Source: Actinacidiphila bryophytorum
GTDB taxonomy: Bacteria > Actinomycetota > Actinomycetes > Streptomycetales > Streptomycetaceae
Direction of reading: 5' to 3'
NCBI RefSeq assembly: GCF_016916835.1
Contig: NZ_JAFFIX010000024.1
Coordinates: 62,001 to 126,000 of the forward strand
Length of the DNA stretch: 64,000 bases
The translations under genes were made by a program, and so were the position numbers. Shown here piece by piece: positions 16,355 through 24,999 of this stretch; the stretch's first letter is position 1; each line of letters starts with the position of its first letter. A model generated the notes under the pieces. That model did no database searches, was not told the DNA's origin, and was given only the letters and a program-made list of their open reading frames with translations.

Positions 16355-16984
16355 TCAGTCGGAAAGGACCTGGTCCAGCACCGCCGCCCACTGGCGGACG
16401 ATACGGCCGCGGCGGGCGGAGTCGTCGCTGAGCAGGTTGGCGAGGCCCAGGCCGCGGGCCATGTCGAGGGTGGCCTGTACGGTCTCGCGCACCCCGGGGC
16501 GCGACTCGTCGGCGCCGAGGAAGTCGACGGCCAGCCGGTGCGCCTCGCGGCCGATGCGGGCTTCGAGGGCGGTCACCCCGGGCCGCAGCTGCTCCTCCGC
16601 GGTGGCGGCGGTCCACAGGTGCAGGGCGGCGCGGAAGAGCGGGCCTGTGTGGACGGCGACGAGCATGTCCACGACCGCGTACGTGCGGTCGGGTCCCTCG
16701 TGGGGCAGCGCGAGGGCGCGTTCGCGTACCGCGGTGAGCCACTGCTCCGCCATGTGGGCGATGGCCGCGGTGAAGAGTTCCTCGCGGGTGGGGAAGTGGT
16801 GCTGGGCGGCGCCCCGCGAGACGCCGGCGCGGGCGCAGACGACCGCGACCGTACTGCCGGACCAGCCGTGTTCCGCCAGGCAGGAGACCGCCGCCTCCAG
16901 GATGCGCAGCCGGGTGGCGCGGCTGCGGTCCTGCTTGGGGAAGCGGTCGGCGGCGGCCGCGGGGCCGGTGCTCAGATCGCCCAC
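16355..16984 (-). CDS. TetR-family regulator, likely local repressor of the acyl-CoA operon
   Basis: A 209-residue TetR protein. The N-terminal helix-turn-helix (about 20-65) reads TRLRILEAAVSCLAEHGW, then TVAVVCARAGVSRGAAQHHFPTREEL by its ends TVAVV and TREEL, the classic TetR pattern ending in YxHF-like QHHF. The C-terminal half is a ligand-binding helical domain. The GTG at 16982-16984 lies inside the end of the crotonase gene (13-bp overlap), so the regulator is the last gene of the carboxylase-dehydrogenase-hydratase operon. By analogy with such operons it probably represses it in response to an acyl-CoA; no operator was proven. Confidence 0.88.
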   Translation of the reverse strand: MGDLSTGPAAAADRFPKQDRSRATRLRILEAAVSCLAEHGWSGSTVAVVCARAGVSRGAAQHHFPTREELFTAAIAHMAEQWLTAVRERALALPHEGPDRTYAVVDMLVAVHTGPLFRAALHLWTAATAEEQLRPGVTALEARIGREAHRLAVDFLGADESRPGVRETVQATLDMARGLGLANLLSDDSARRGRIVRQWAAVLDQVLSD

Positions 16985-17712
16985 GGCGGGTCCCGGCGTT
17001 CCAGTGCGGCCTTGATGCCCTCGGCGGCGTCCGCGGACTCGAAGAGGGCGATGCTCTGCTGCTCAAGGCCGGCCGAGGTGGCGGCGATGCGCTCCCTGAG
17101 CTGCGCGGTGGTGATCTCCTTGGTCGCAGCGAGCCCCTGCGGGGAGGAGGCGCGCAGGCCGGCCAGGATGCCGTCCAGGGCCTCGGCGTGGGCGGTGACC
17201 AGGCCGATCCTGACGGCCTCCGCGGTGTCGAAGGCCTCCCCGGTGAGCAGGTAGCGGGCCGCGGCCCGCGGGTCGGCCCGCACCAGCACCGGCAGGGACG
17301 CCACGGCGGCGGCGAGCCCGAGGCGTACTTCGGTGAAGGCGAAGGTGGCGGCGCTGCCGGCCAGCGGGATGTCGCAGGCCGCGAGCAGCCCGAGGCCGCC
17401 GGCCCGCACGTGCCCGTCGGCCCGTGCCACGACCGGCTTGGTCAGGGTGGCGATCCTGGTGATCAGCTCGACCAGCAGCCGCGGCCCGCTGCGTATCCCG
17501 CCGGCCTTGAGGTCGGCTCCCGCGCAGAAGGTGCTGCCGGTGTGGGTGAGCAGCACCGCCCGCACCTGCGGGTCGGCGTCGGCGGCGTCGAGCGCCTCGG
17601 TCAGCTGGGCGATCAGCGCGGCCGACAGCGCGTTGCGGTTGTGCGGGGAGTCCAGGGTGAGGACGGCGACGGCAAGGTCGGTGTGCCGGCGCACCAGCGG
17701 CGCATCTGTCAC
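16972..17712 (-). CDS. Enoyl-CoA hydratase/isomerase family protein
   Basis: A 246-residue crotonase-fold enzyme. It has the CoA-binding segment FCAGADLK and the oxyanion segment RAGGLGLLAACD. At the two catalytic Glu positions of classical hydratases it shows Leu (in GLGLLAACD) and a retained Glu (FTEVRLGL), which resembles methylglutaconyl-CoA hydratase-type crotonases. GTG 17710-17712 follows an AAGGAAG ribosome site. It is 53 bp after the acyl-CoA dehydrogenase gene and overlaps the TetR gene. With the acyl-CoA carboxylase and dehydrogenase upstream, leucine/isovalerate or branched terpenoid acid breakdown is the best-fitting pathway, by inference. Confidence 0.88.
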   Translation of the reverse strand: MTDAPLVRRHTDLAVAVLTLDSPHNRNALSAALIAQLTEALDAADADPQVRAVLLTHTGSTFCAGADLKAGGIRSGPRLLVELITRIATLTKPVVARADGHVRAGGLGLLAACDIPLAGSAATFAFTEVRLGLAAAVASLPVLVRADPRAAARYLLTGEAFDTAEAVRIGLVTAHAEALDGILAGLRASSPQGLAATKEITTAQLRERIAATSAGLEQQSIALFESADAAEGIKAALERRDPPWAI

Positions 17713-17765
17713 TGCGGTCTTCCTTCGCGTCCGGTCGGGGGCGAAAAGCACTCGGGCAGCGGGGG

Positions 17766-18956
17766 TCAGTACGACTTGGGCAGTCCCAGGCTGTGGTGCG
17801 AGACGAAGTTGAGGATCATCTCGCGGCTGACGGGGGCTATCCGGCCCACCCGGGAGGCCGTCAGCAGCGAGGCGAGGCCGTACTCGGCGGTCAGCCCGTT
17901 GCCGCCGAGGGTGTGCACCGCCTGGTCGACGGCCTTCGCGCAGGCCTCGGCGGCAGCGTACTTGGCCATGTTCGCGGCCTCGCCGGCGCCCATGTCGTCG
18001 CCGGCGTCGTAGAGATACGCGGCCTTCTGCGTCATCAGCCGGGCGAGTTCGAGTTCGATGTGGGCCTGCGCCAGCGGGTGGGCGATGGCCTGGTGGCCGC
18101 CGATCGGGGCGGACCACACCTGCCGGGTGCGGGCGTAGTCCACGGCGCGGCCGACGGCGTAGCGGCCCATGCCGACGGAGAAGGCGGCGGTCATCACCCG
18201 CTCGGGGTTGAGCCCGGCGAAGAGCTGCAGCAGCCCGGCGTCCTCGTCGCCGACCAACGCGTCGGCGGGCAGCGCCACATCGTCGAGGAAGAGCTGGAAC
18301 TGCTTCTCGGGCGCGGACAGTTCCATGTCGATCTGCCGGAAGTCGAAGCCGGGGGTGTCCCTTTCGACCAGGAAGAGGCACGGCTTGAGCTTGCCCGTGC
18401 GGGCGTCCTCCGTGCGGCCCACGATCAGGGTCGCGTCGGCGATGTCGACGCCGGAGACGAAGACCTTGCGGCCGGTCAGCAGCCAGCCGCCGGTGGCGGG
18501 GTCGCGGCGGGCGGTGGTGGTGATGCGGTGCGAGTTGGAGCCGGCGTCGGGCTCGGTGATGCCGAACGCGATACGCAGCGAGCCGTCCGCGAGCCCTGGC
18601 AGCCAGCGCTGCCGCTGCGCGTCGGTACCGAACCTGGCGAGGACCGTGCCGCAGATCGCGGGGGAGACCACGAGCAGCAGCAGCGGGCAGCCGGCGGCGC
18701 CCAACTCCTCCAGCACGATGGACAGTTCCGCCAGGCCCCCGCCCCCGCCGCCGTACTCCTCGGGCAGGTTCACACCGAGGTAGCCCAGGCTCGCGGCCTC
18801 CTGCCACAGCTCGTCGGTCTGCCGTCCTTCCCTGACGGCCGCGGTGAAGTAGTCGCGGCCGTAGCGGCGGCCGAGCGCGCCGACGGCCTTGCGCAGGGCG
18901 CGCCGCTCCTCGGTCTCCAGCAGGGCGCTGTCGAAGGTGCTGCCGGTGGTGGTCAT
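17766..18956 (-). CDS. Acyl-CoA dehydrogenase (FAD)
   Basis: A 396-residue flavin enzyme that introduces an alpha,beta double bond in an acyl-CoA and passes electrons to ETF. The FAD/substrate segment reads IAFGITEPDAGSNSHRI, followed by the beta-barrel domain and the C-terminal helical domain with HTLGGNGLTAEYGL. The catalytic base position is not obvious by eye in the last domain. The ATG start overlaps the alpha-carboxylase stop as ATGA, so translation is coupled. Placement between a biotin carboxylase and a crotonase suggests a branched acyl-CoA such as isovaleryl- or citronellyl-CoA as substrate; that is inference. Confidence 0.92.
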   Translation of the reverse strand: MTTTGSTFDSALLETEERRALRKAVGALGRRYGRDYFTAAVREGRQTDELWQEAASLGYLGVNLPEEYGGGGGGLAELSIVLEELGAAGCPLLLLVVSPAICGTVLARFGTDAQRQRWLPGLADGSLRIAFGITEPDAGSNSHRITTTARRDPATGGWLLTGRKVFVSGVDIADATLIVGRTEDARTGKLKPCLFLVERDTPGFDFRQIDMELSAPEKQFQLFLDDVALPADALVGDEDAGLLQLFAGLNPERVMTAAFSVGMGRYAVGRAVDYARTRQVWSAPIGGHQAIAHPLAQAHIELELARLMTQKAAYLYDAGDDMGAGEAANMAKYAAAEACAKAVDQAVHTLGGNGLTAEYGLASLLTASRVGRIAPVSREMILNFVSHHSLGLPKSY

Positions 18957-20965
18957 GGTGCTGTCCCCTCCCTTTCCTCCTTGACGACGGCCAGTACGGC
19001 GCCGAGTTCGACCTGGCGGCCCACCTCGGCGGTGAGTTCGAGCAGGGTGCCCGCGGCGGGGGCGGCGATGACGTGCTCCATCTTCATCGCCTCCAGCCAC
19101 AGCAGCGGCTGCCCCGCCTCGACCCGGTCGCCGGCGGCGAAACCGGCGGTCCGCACGACCGTGCCGGGCATCGGCGCCCGCAGCGAACCGGGCGCCGCGG
19201 ACTGCTCGGGGTCGGGGAAGCGCGGCAGCACCGTGAAGGCCGCCGAGCCCGACGGCCAGTCCACGAAGGTGCGTTCGGGGTAGGCGGCCACCCGGTAGGT
19301 CCGCCGCACCCCGGCGGCCTCCAGCACGACCCGGTCGGCGGCGGCGCTCACCAGGCGTACGCCGTCGTGGCCCTCGGCGGTCAGGCCGCCGTCCCGGTCC
19401 AGCCGGTAGCCGACGGCGTACGTGCGGCCGTCCGGCTCGGCCCGGAAGGTCTTGAGCTGCGGCTGCGAGGGGACGTTGCGCCACCCGCCGAGCTGCACGG
19501 GAACGGGTGCGCCGGGCGCCCCCGTACGCGCCGCCGCGTCCGCGAGGGCCGCGGCGAGCGCGGCAAGGCGCTCGTCGTCCGCGTCCCCGCCGCCCGCGGA
19601 CGCCACGAGGCCCAGGTCGGCCGCATGCCGCGCGAAAAAGCCGGTGTCCAGCCGGGCCGCGCCGAAGTCCGGGTGGCGCAGGGCGCGCACCAGCAGGTCC
19701 CGGTTGGTGACCGGGCCGTGCAGCCGCGCCCGTTCCAGGGCGTGCGCCAGCCGGCGTACGGCCTCGGCCCGGGTCGGCGCCCAGGCGACCAGCTTGGCCA
19801 GCATCGGGTCGTAGTGCACCCCGATCCGCTCGCCGCCGGTCACCCCCGAGTCCAGTCGCAGCCCCGCCTCGCGCCCCGGCGGCACCGCGAACTCGGCGTC
19901 CACACCCGGGATGTCGAGCAGGCGCAGGTCGCCTGGCTGCGGCTGCCAGGCGCGCGCCGGGTCCTCCGCGCACAGCCGGGCCTCCACCGCGTGCCCGCGC
20001 GGGACCGGCGGCCCGGGCGGCAGCGCCGCGCCCTCGGCGATCCTGATCTGCCAGGCCACCAGGTCGAGCCCGGTGACGCACTCGGTGACCGGGTGCTCCA
20101 CCTGCAGCCGGGTGTTCATCTCCAGGAAGTACGGCCGGCCGTCCGCCGAGACCAGGAACTCCGCGGTGCCCGCGCCCCGGTAGCCGATCGTGCGGGCCGC
20201 GCGCACCGCCGCCTCGTGCAACTCCGTGCGCAGCGCTGCCGCCAGGCCTGGTGCCGGGGTCTCCTCGATCACCTTCTGGTGCCGCCGCTGCAAGGAGCAG
20301 TCCCGCTCGCCGAGGACCCACACCGTGCCGTGCGCGTCGGCCAGCAGCTGCACCTCGACGTGCCGGGCGCCCTCGACGTACGGCTCGACGAAGACCTCGC
20401 CGTTGCCGAAGGCCGCCGCGGCCTCGGCCCGAGCCGCGGCCAACTCCCCCTCCAGCGCGGCCTGTTCGTGCACCACCCGCATACCGCGTCCGCCGCCGCC
20501 CGCGGCGGCCTTGACCAGCACCGGCAGGTCCGCCGGTGTGACCGCCGCCGGGTCGAGCGCCGCGAAGACCGGCACACCGGCCGCCGCCATCAGCTCCTTG
20601 GCCCGGGTCTTGGACCCCATCGCCTCGACCGCGGCGGCCGGCGGGCCGATCCACACCAGGCCCGCGTCGGCGACCGCGCGCGCGAAGTCCGCGCTCTCCG
20701 ACAGGAATCCGTAGCCGGGGTGGACGGCGTCCGCGCCCGCCGACCGGGCCGCGGCCACCAGCAGGTCGGCCCGCAGATACGTCTCGGCGGGCGCGCTGCC
20801 GGGCAGCCGTACGGCCGCGTCGGCCTCCGCCACGTGGGCCGCGGCCGCGTCGGCGTCGGAATGCACCGCGACCGTGGCGATGCCCAGCTCGCGGCAGGTA
20901 CGGAAGACCCGCCGGGCGATCTCGCCCCGGTTGGCCACCAGCACAGAACCGATCGGCGTGCCCAT
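18953..20965 (-). CDS. Acyl-CoA carboxylase alpha subunit (biotin carboxylase plus BCCP)
   Basis: A 670-residue subunit that carboxylates its own biotin with ATP and bicarbonate. The N-terminal biotin carboxylase domain begins VLVANRGEIARRVFRTC, with the ATP-grasp glycine loop AAGGGGRGM, the EMNTRLQVEHPVTE motif and the RLCAED segment. A linker domain follows, and the C-terminal biotinyl domain carries EAMKMEH with Lys628 as the biotin site. Domain order and length match methylcrotonyl- or geranyl-CoA carboxylase alpha subunits. ATG start at 20963-20965, 67 bp after the beta-subunit stop; the 19-bp tandem repeat lies in that gap. Confidence 0.95.
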   Translation of the reverse strand: MGTPIGSVLVANRGEIARRVFRTCRELGIATVAVHSDADAAAAHVAEADAAVRLPGSAPAETYLRADLLVAAARSAGADAVHPGYGFLSESADFARAVADAGLVWIGPPAAAVEAMGSKTRAKELMAAAGVPVFAALDPAAVTPADLPVLVKAAAGGGGRGMRVVHEQAALEGELAAARAEAAAAFGNGEVFVEPYVEGARHVEVQLLADAHGTVWVLGERDCSLQRRHQKVIEETPAPGLAAALRTELHEAAVRAARTIGYRGAGTAEFLVSADGRPYFLEMNTRLQVEHPVTECVTGLDLVAWQIRIAEGAALPPGPPVPRGHAVEARLCAEDPARAWQPQPGDLRLLDIPGVDAEFAVPPGREAGLRLDSGVTGGERIGVHYDPMLAKLVAWAPTRAEAVRRLAHALERARLHGPVTNRDLLVRALRHPDFGAARLDTGFFARHAADLGLVASAGGGDADDERLAALAAALADAAARTGAPGAPVPVQLGGWRNVPSQPQLKTFRAEPDGRTYAVGYRLDRDGGLTAEGHDGVRLVSAAADRVVLEAAGVRRTYRVAAYPERTFVDWPSGSAAFTVLPRFPDPEQSAAPGSLRAPMPGTVVRTAGFAAGDRVEAGQPLLWLEAMKMEHVIAAPAAGTLLELTAEVGRQVELGAVLAVVKEEREGTAP

Positions 20966-21001
20966 CGGCCCGCCCCCTCCCTCTCGCCGCCATGCCCCTC
21001 G

Positions 21002-21052
21002 CGGAAGACCCCGTCACATACGGAAGACCTCGTCACATACGGAAGACCCCGA
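21002..21052. repeat. 19-bp tandem repeat across the carboxylase beta stop codon
   Basis: Two full copies of a 19-bp unit (CGGAAGACCCCGTCACATA; 21002-21020 and 21021-21039, one base different) plus a third partial copy to 21052. The last copies encode the final residues and stop of the carboxyltransferase gene, so the repeat runs from coding into intergenic DNA. Slippage would change the alpha-subunit leader length without changing either protein. Confidence 0.85.
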
Positions 21053-22622
21053 AACCGCCGCGCGCGCCCTCCACGGGCGCCCCGTGCACCGCCGACAGGC
21101 ACAGGCCCAGCACCGTACGGGTGTCGCGCGGGTCGATCACCCCGTCGTCGTAGAGCCGCCCCGACAGGAACATCGGCAGCGACTCCGCCTCGATCTGCTG
21201 CTCCACGGCCGCCCGCAGACCGGCGTCCGCCTCCTCGTCGTACGGCAGCCCGCGGGCCGCAGCCGACTGCCGCGCGACGATCGACAGCACACCGGCCAGC
21301 TGACTCGGCCCCATCACCGCGGACTTGGCGCTCGGCCAGGAGAAGAGGAAGCGCGGCTCGAAGGCCCTCCCGCACATCCCGTAGTGCCCGGCACCGTAAC
21401 TGGCGCCCATCAGCACCGAGATGTGCGGAACCCGCGAGTTCGACACCGCGTTGATCATCATGGCGCCGTGCTTGATGATGCCGCCCTGCTCGTACTGCCT
21501 GCCCACCATGTAGCCGGTGGTGTTGTGCAGGAACAGCAGCGGGATGTCCCGCTGGTTCGCCAACTGGATGAACTGCGCGGCCTTCTGCGACTCGGCGCTG
21601 AAGAGCACGCCCTGCGCGTTGGCCAGGATGCCCACCGGATAGCCGTGCACCTCCGCCCAGCCGGTCGCAAGACTCGGCCCGTACAGCGGCTTGAACTCGT
21701 CGAACTCCGAGCCGTCCGCGATCCGCACGATCACCTCGCGCGGGTCGAACGGGGTGCGCAGGTCGCCCGGCACGATGCCCAGCAGGTCCGCCGGGTCGAA
21801 CAGCGGCGGCGCCGGGTCGGGGCGCGGACCAGGCCCCGCCTTGCGGACGTTGAGCCTGGCCACCACCCGGCGGGCGATACGCAGCGCGTCCGGTTCGTCC
21901 AGCGCGAAGTGGTCGGCGAGCCCGGAGACCCTGGCGTGCATGTCGGCGCCGCCCAGCGACTCGTCGTCGCTGTCCTCGCCGGTGGCCATCTTCACCAGCG
22001 GCGGGCCGCCGAGGAAGACCTTCGCACGCTCCTTGACCATGATGACGTGGTCCGACATCCCGGGGATGTACGCGCCGCCCGCCGTCGAGTTGCCGAACAC
22101 CACCGCGACCGTCGGGATGCCCGCGGCCGACAGCCGCGTCAGGTCCCGGAAGAGCGCACCGCCGGGAATGAAGATGTCCTTCTGGCTGGGCAGGTCCGCG
22201 CCGCCCGACTCCACCAGGCTCACCACCGGCAGCCGGTTGGCGAAGGCGACCTCGTTGGCCCGCAGCGCCTTCTTCAACGTCCACGGGTTGCTCGAACCGC
22301 CCCGCACCGTCGGGTCGTTCGCGGTCACCACGCACTCGGTGCCCTCGACCACGCCGATCCCCGTCACCAGGGACGCGCCCGTGGTGTAGTCGCTGCCCCA
22401 GCCTGCCAGCGGCGACAGCTCCAGGAAGGGCGTGTCGGGGTCGAGCAGAAGTTCGATACGCTCCCGGGCCGGCAGCTTCCCGCGGGCGCGGTGCCGGTTC
22501 ACGTACTTCGGGCCACCGCCCGCCAGGGCCTCGGCGTGGGCCGCGGCCAGCTCGGCCAGCCGCGCGGTCATCGCCGCCGCCCGCTCCGCGAACTCCGCCC
22601 CGCCCACGTCCAGGGCGCTCAC
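21033..22622 (-). CDS. Acyl-CoA carboxylase beta subunit (carboxyltransferase)
   Basis: A 529-residue carboxyltransferase that moves the carboxyl group from biotin to an acyl-CoA. It contains the N-terminal crotonase-like domain with the VANDPTVRGGS segment, the LVESGGADLP motif, GGAYIPGMSDH, the QGVLFSAESQKAAQFI segment and the C-terminal GASYGAGHYGMCGRAF motif. These are typical of methylcrotonyl-CoA carboxylase beta chains. The GTG start at 22620-22622 overlaps the upstream gene in a GTGA junction. It works as a heterocomplex with the alpha subunit next to it. Confidence 0.94.
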   Translation of the reverse strand: MSALDVGGAEFAERAAAMTARLAELAAAHAEALAGGGPKYVNRHRARGKLPARERIELLLDPDTPFLELSPLAGWGSDYTTGASLVTGIGVVEGTECVVTANDPTVRGGSSNPWTLKKALRANEVAFANRLPVVSLVESGGADLPSQKDIFIPGGALFRDLTRLSAAGIPTVAVVFGNSTAGGAYIPGMSDHVIMVKERAKVFLGGPPLVKMATGEDSDDESLGGADMHARVSGLADHFALDEPDALRIARRVVARLNVRKAGPGPRPDPAPPLFDPADLLGIVPGDLRTPFDPREVIVRIADGSEFDEFKPLYGPSLATGWAEVHGYPVGILANAQGVLFSAESQKAAQFIQLANQRDIPLLFLHNTTGYMVGRQYEQGGIIKHGAMMINAVSNSRVPHISVLMGASYGAGHYGMCGRAFEPRFLFSWPSAKSAVMGPSQLAGVLSIVARQSAAARGLPYDEEADAGLRAAVEQQIEAESLPMFLSGRLYDDGVIDPRDTRTVLGLCLSAVHGAPVEGARGGFGVFRM

Positions 22623-23422
22623 CCGGCCGCTCCCGCCGCCGCTTCCCCGGACGGCGGCCGGCTCTCACCCGGCGGCCCCGCGAAGGCCTGCACCACCGAC
22701 AGCCACGCGTCGGCGTCCGTGCCCTCCGCGTGTACGTCCACGTCGTCGCGGTGCCTGCGCCGCACCGCCAGCAGACAGAAGTCCAGCGCCGTCCCGGTCA
22801 CCCGCTGGGCGGCGTCCGCCGGGCCGAACGCCCACAACGAGCCGTCGGGGGCGGTCAGTTCGACCCGGAATTCCTCCGCGGGCGCGGGCTTGCCGTGCAC
22901 CGAGAAGGCGAAGTCCCGTGCGCGCACGCCGATCCGTGCCACATGCCACAGCCTCGCGGTGGGCTCGCGTCGCACCCCGAGGGCGTCCGCGACGTCCTCG
23001 CCGTGCGCCCACGTCTCCATCAGCCGGCCCGTCGCCATCGACGCGGTGCTCATCGGCGGGCCGTACCACCGGAAACGCACACCGTCAGGCTGCGCCGCCA
23101 GCGCCTCATGCAGGCGGGCGCGGCCGTCGCGCCACCTCGCCAGCAGCTCGCCCGGCGGCAACTCGGCGCCTCTGCGGGCGCCGTGGTCGACATAGGTGTC
23201 GAAGCTTGCCGCCGCCACCTCGGCTTCGCTTGCGAAGCCGTCGGGGTCGAGCACCGCCAGGGCCGCGCGGCGGTCGGTCCAGGCCAGGTGGGCGATCTGG
23301 TGGGCGATCGTCCAACCCCTGGCGGGGGTCGGCCGGCGCCAGGCTGCCGGTTCCAGGCCGGCCACCAACGTGTCGAGCTGCGCGCTCTCCTCGACCAGGT
23401 CTTCCAGAACGGGCTTCCCCAT
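22619..23422 (-). CDS. TIGR03084-type DinB-fold protein
   Basis: A 267-residue protein of the maleylpyruvate-isomerase/DinB four-helix fold. The N-terminal half has a metal-type His set: WTIAHQIAHLAW and later RLMETWAHGEDVADAL, which matches the DinB HxxxH pattern with a third His. The C-terminal part is a short alpha/beta domain. This is the layout of the actinobacterial family TIGR03084, found with acyl-CoA degradation genes; the enzymatic role is unknown and mycothiol dependence is only suggested by relatives. ATG 23420-23422 or the GTG just before it starts the gene. It is the first gene of the leftward operon; the promoter must lie near the nested repeat cluster upstream. Confidence 0.82.
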   Translation of the reverse strand: MGKPVLEDLVEESAQLDTLVAGLEPAAWRRPTPARGWTIAHQIAHLAWTDRRAALAVLDPDGFASEAEVAAASFDTYVDHGARRGAELPPGELLARWRDGRARLHEALAAQPDGVRFRWYGPPMSTASMATGRLMETWAHGEDVADALGVRREPTARLWHVARIGVRARDFAFSVHGKPAPAEEFRVELTAPDGSLWAFGPADAAQRVTGTALDFCLLAVRRRHRDDVDVHAEGTDADAWLSVVQAFAGPPGESRPPSGEAAAGAAG

Positions 23423-23564
23423 CACGGCACCCCTACGCTCGGCGTGCCACCGAGCGTCCCAGCCCCCCGTAAATCATTCAAGCCCGCACGCTTGATTTCG
23501 TTCCGCCAGTAGGTGGGTGCCCCTTGCGGTGGGCGGTCAGCTTCCGCTGTGCGGTGGGCTGGTC

Positions 23565-23786
23565 GCGCAGTTCCCCGCGCCCCTGGGTGATTGCCACCTG
23601 CGGTGGGCGTTCGCCTTCCCCGCCGTCGTGGCTGGTCGCGCAGTTCCCCGCGCCCCTGAAAAACGCTCACCCTGCGGGAGGGCGGCACCCCCCAGGGGCG
23701 CGGGGAACTGCGCGCCCCATCACGACGCACCGAAGGGTGCAAGCTCACCGCAGGTGGCAATCACCCGGGGGCGCGGGGAACTGCGC
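23565..23786. repeat. Nested inverted repeats of a 21-bp intergenic element (cluster 1)
   Basis: Four copies of a 21-bp core, GCGCAGTTCCCCGCGCCCCT plus G, occur in this 421-bp gap: two forward (23565-23585, 23638-23658) and two reversed (23693-23713, 23766-23786). The outer pair sits in 41-bp arms (23565-23605 and 23746-23786) that match with one mismatch; the inner pair can form its own hairpin. The gap separates the desaturase 3' end from the TIGR03084 5' end. No gene is seen in it. The same element recurs at 31439-31661. Terminator or REP-like element are both possible. Confidence 0.9.
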
Positions 23787-23843
23787 GTTCAGCCACGGTG
23801 GCGCCGCAGGTACATGCTCACCGCAGGTGGCAGGGACCGGGGG

Positions 23844-24806
23844 TCAGGACTTGGCGCGGCGCGCAAGGAAAGCGTCGCGCTTGGCGTCGAAGCGTGCCGC
23901 CTGCTCGTTGAGCCCGCCCATGTAGAGGCCGAGTTCTTCCTGGGCGCGCAGGCCGTCGGGGCCGAGACCGGTGGTGTCGAGGACCTTGAGGTGACGCAGG
24001 ACGGGCTGCAGTACGTCGTCGTGGTGGATGCGCAGGTTGTAGATCCCGCCGAGGGCCATGCGCGCGGCGGCGCGTTCGAAGCCGGGCATGCCGTGGCCGG
24101 GCATGCGGAAGGCGGTGACGACGTCGCGTATGGCCTGCATCGCGAGGTCCGGTGCGAGCTGGAGGGAGGCGGCCAGCAGGTTGCGGTAGAAGACCATGTG
24201 CAGGTTCTCGTCGGTCGCGATCCTGGCGAGCATCCGGTCGCACACGGGGTCGCCGGACTCGCGGCCGGTGTTGCGGTGGGAGACGCGGGTGGCCAGCTCC
24301 TGGAAGGCGACGTAGGCCACCGAGTGGAGCATGCTGTGCCGGTGGTCGTGCTCGAAGCCCTCGGACATGTGCATCATCCGGAAGCGTTCCAGCTCGACCG
24401 GGTCGACGGCCCTGCTGGTGAGCAGGTAGTCGCGCATGACGATGGCGTGCCTGCCCTCTTCCGCGGTCCACCGGTGGACCCATGTGCCCCAGGCGCCGTC
24501 GCGGCCGAAGAGGGTGGCGATCTCGTGGTGGTAGCTGGGCAGGTTGTCCTCGGTGAGCAGGTTGACCACGAGGGCGGTGCGGCCGATCGAGGAGACCTTG
24601 GACTGGTCGGGCGCCCAGGCCTCGCCTTCCATGATCCCGTCGAAGTTGCGGCCGTCGCTCCAGGGCACGTACTCGTGCGGCATCCATTCCTTGGCGACCC
24701 CCAGGTGCCGGTTCAGCTCCCGCTCGACCACCTCTTCCAGGGCGTAGAGCAGCGCGGTGTCGCTCCATGCGTCCGGTCGGGCGAGGTGCGGCGAGGTAAG
24801 GGTCAC
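23844..24806 (-). CDS. Acyl-ACP desaturase-like diiron oxygenase
   Basis: A 320-residue ferritin-like soluble protein. Two Glu/His iron-binding helices are visible: TEDNLPSYHHE and WTAEEGRH in the first half, and FEHDHRHSMLHSV plus ATDENLHMVF in the second, matching the E...ExxH pattern of stearoyl-ACP desaturase relatives. It would insert a double bond in a fatty acyl chain using oxygen and reduced ferredoxin. Actinomycete homologues are often called DesA2. ATG start at 24804-24806. The divergent 193-bp region to the ABC-F gene contains the CGTAAGTTACG palindrome, also found at fadD, which suggests lipid-linked control. Confidence 0.9.
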   Translation of the reverse strand: MTLTSPHLARPDAWSDTALLYALEEVVERELNRHLGVAKEWMPHEYVPWSDGRNFDGIMEGEAWAPDQSKVSSIGRTALVVNLLTEDNLPSYHHEIATLFGRDGAWGTWVHRWTAEEGRHAIVMRDYLLTSRAVDPVELERFRMMHMSEGFEHDHRHSMLHSVAYVAFQELATRVSHRNTGRESGDPVCDRMLARIATDENLHMVFYRNLLAASLQLAPDLAMQAIRDVVTAFRMPGHGMPGFERAAARMALGGIYNLRIHHDDVLQPVLRHLKVLDTTGLGPDGLRAQEELGLYMGGLNEQAARFDAKRDAFLARRAKS

Positions 24807-24875
24807 GGGGGCTCCTGGGGACGGGAGGGGGAACGACAGGGGGACGGGTGAGGTCGGGGGGAGGACCTACGCTGT

Positions 24876-24910
24876 CGTAAGTTACGCAACCGTAGGTTAA
24901 GCCTGCGTAA
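24876..24910. promoter_or_regulatory. Operator-like palindromes upstream of the desaturase
   Basis: CGTAAGTTACG (24876-24886) is a perfect 11-bp palindrome. It is followed by CGTAGGTTAA and by TGCGTAA, which pairs with the TTACGCA that overlaps the palindrome, so two staggered dyads are packed in 35 bp. Such AT-rich dyads stand out in this GC-rich DNA and are of the size bound by TetR-type lipid regulators. They lie about 70 bp from the desaturase start and 90-124 bp from the ABC-F start. Confidence 0.5.
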
Positions 24911-24999
24911 GAAGGCAACCCATGCGCCGACCTGCGATGACCGGGCACTCGCTAATGGCGTCGCCGCGGGTGCCCGCAGCGGCTAGGATCCTGGGCCTG

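Noticed and set aside
23426..23843. Repeats considered as a CRISPR array
   Set aside because: Copies are in both orientations, unevenly spaced and nested as palindromes; no cas gene is in the window.
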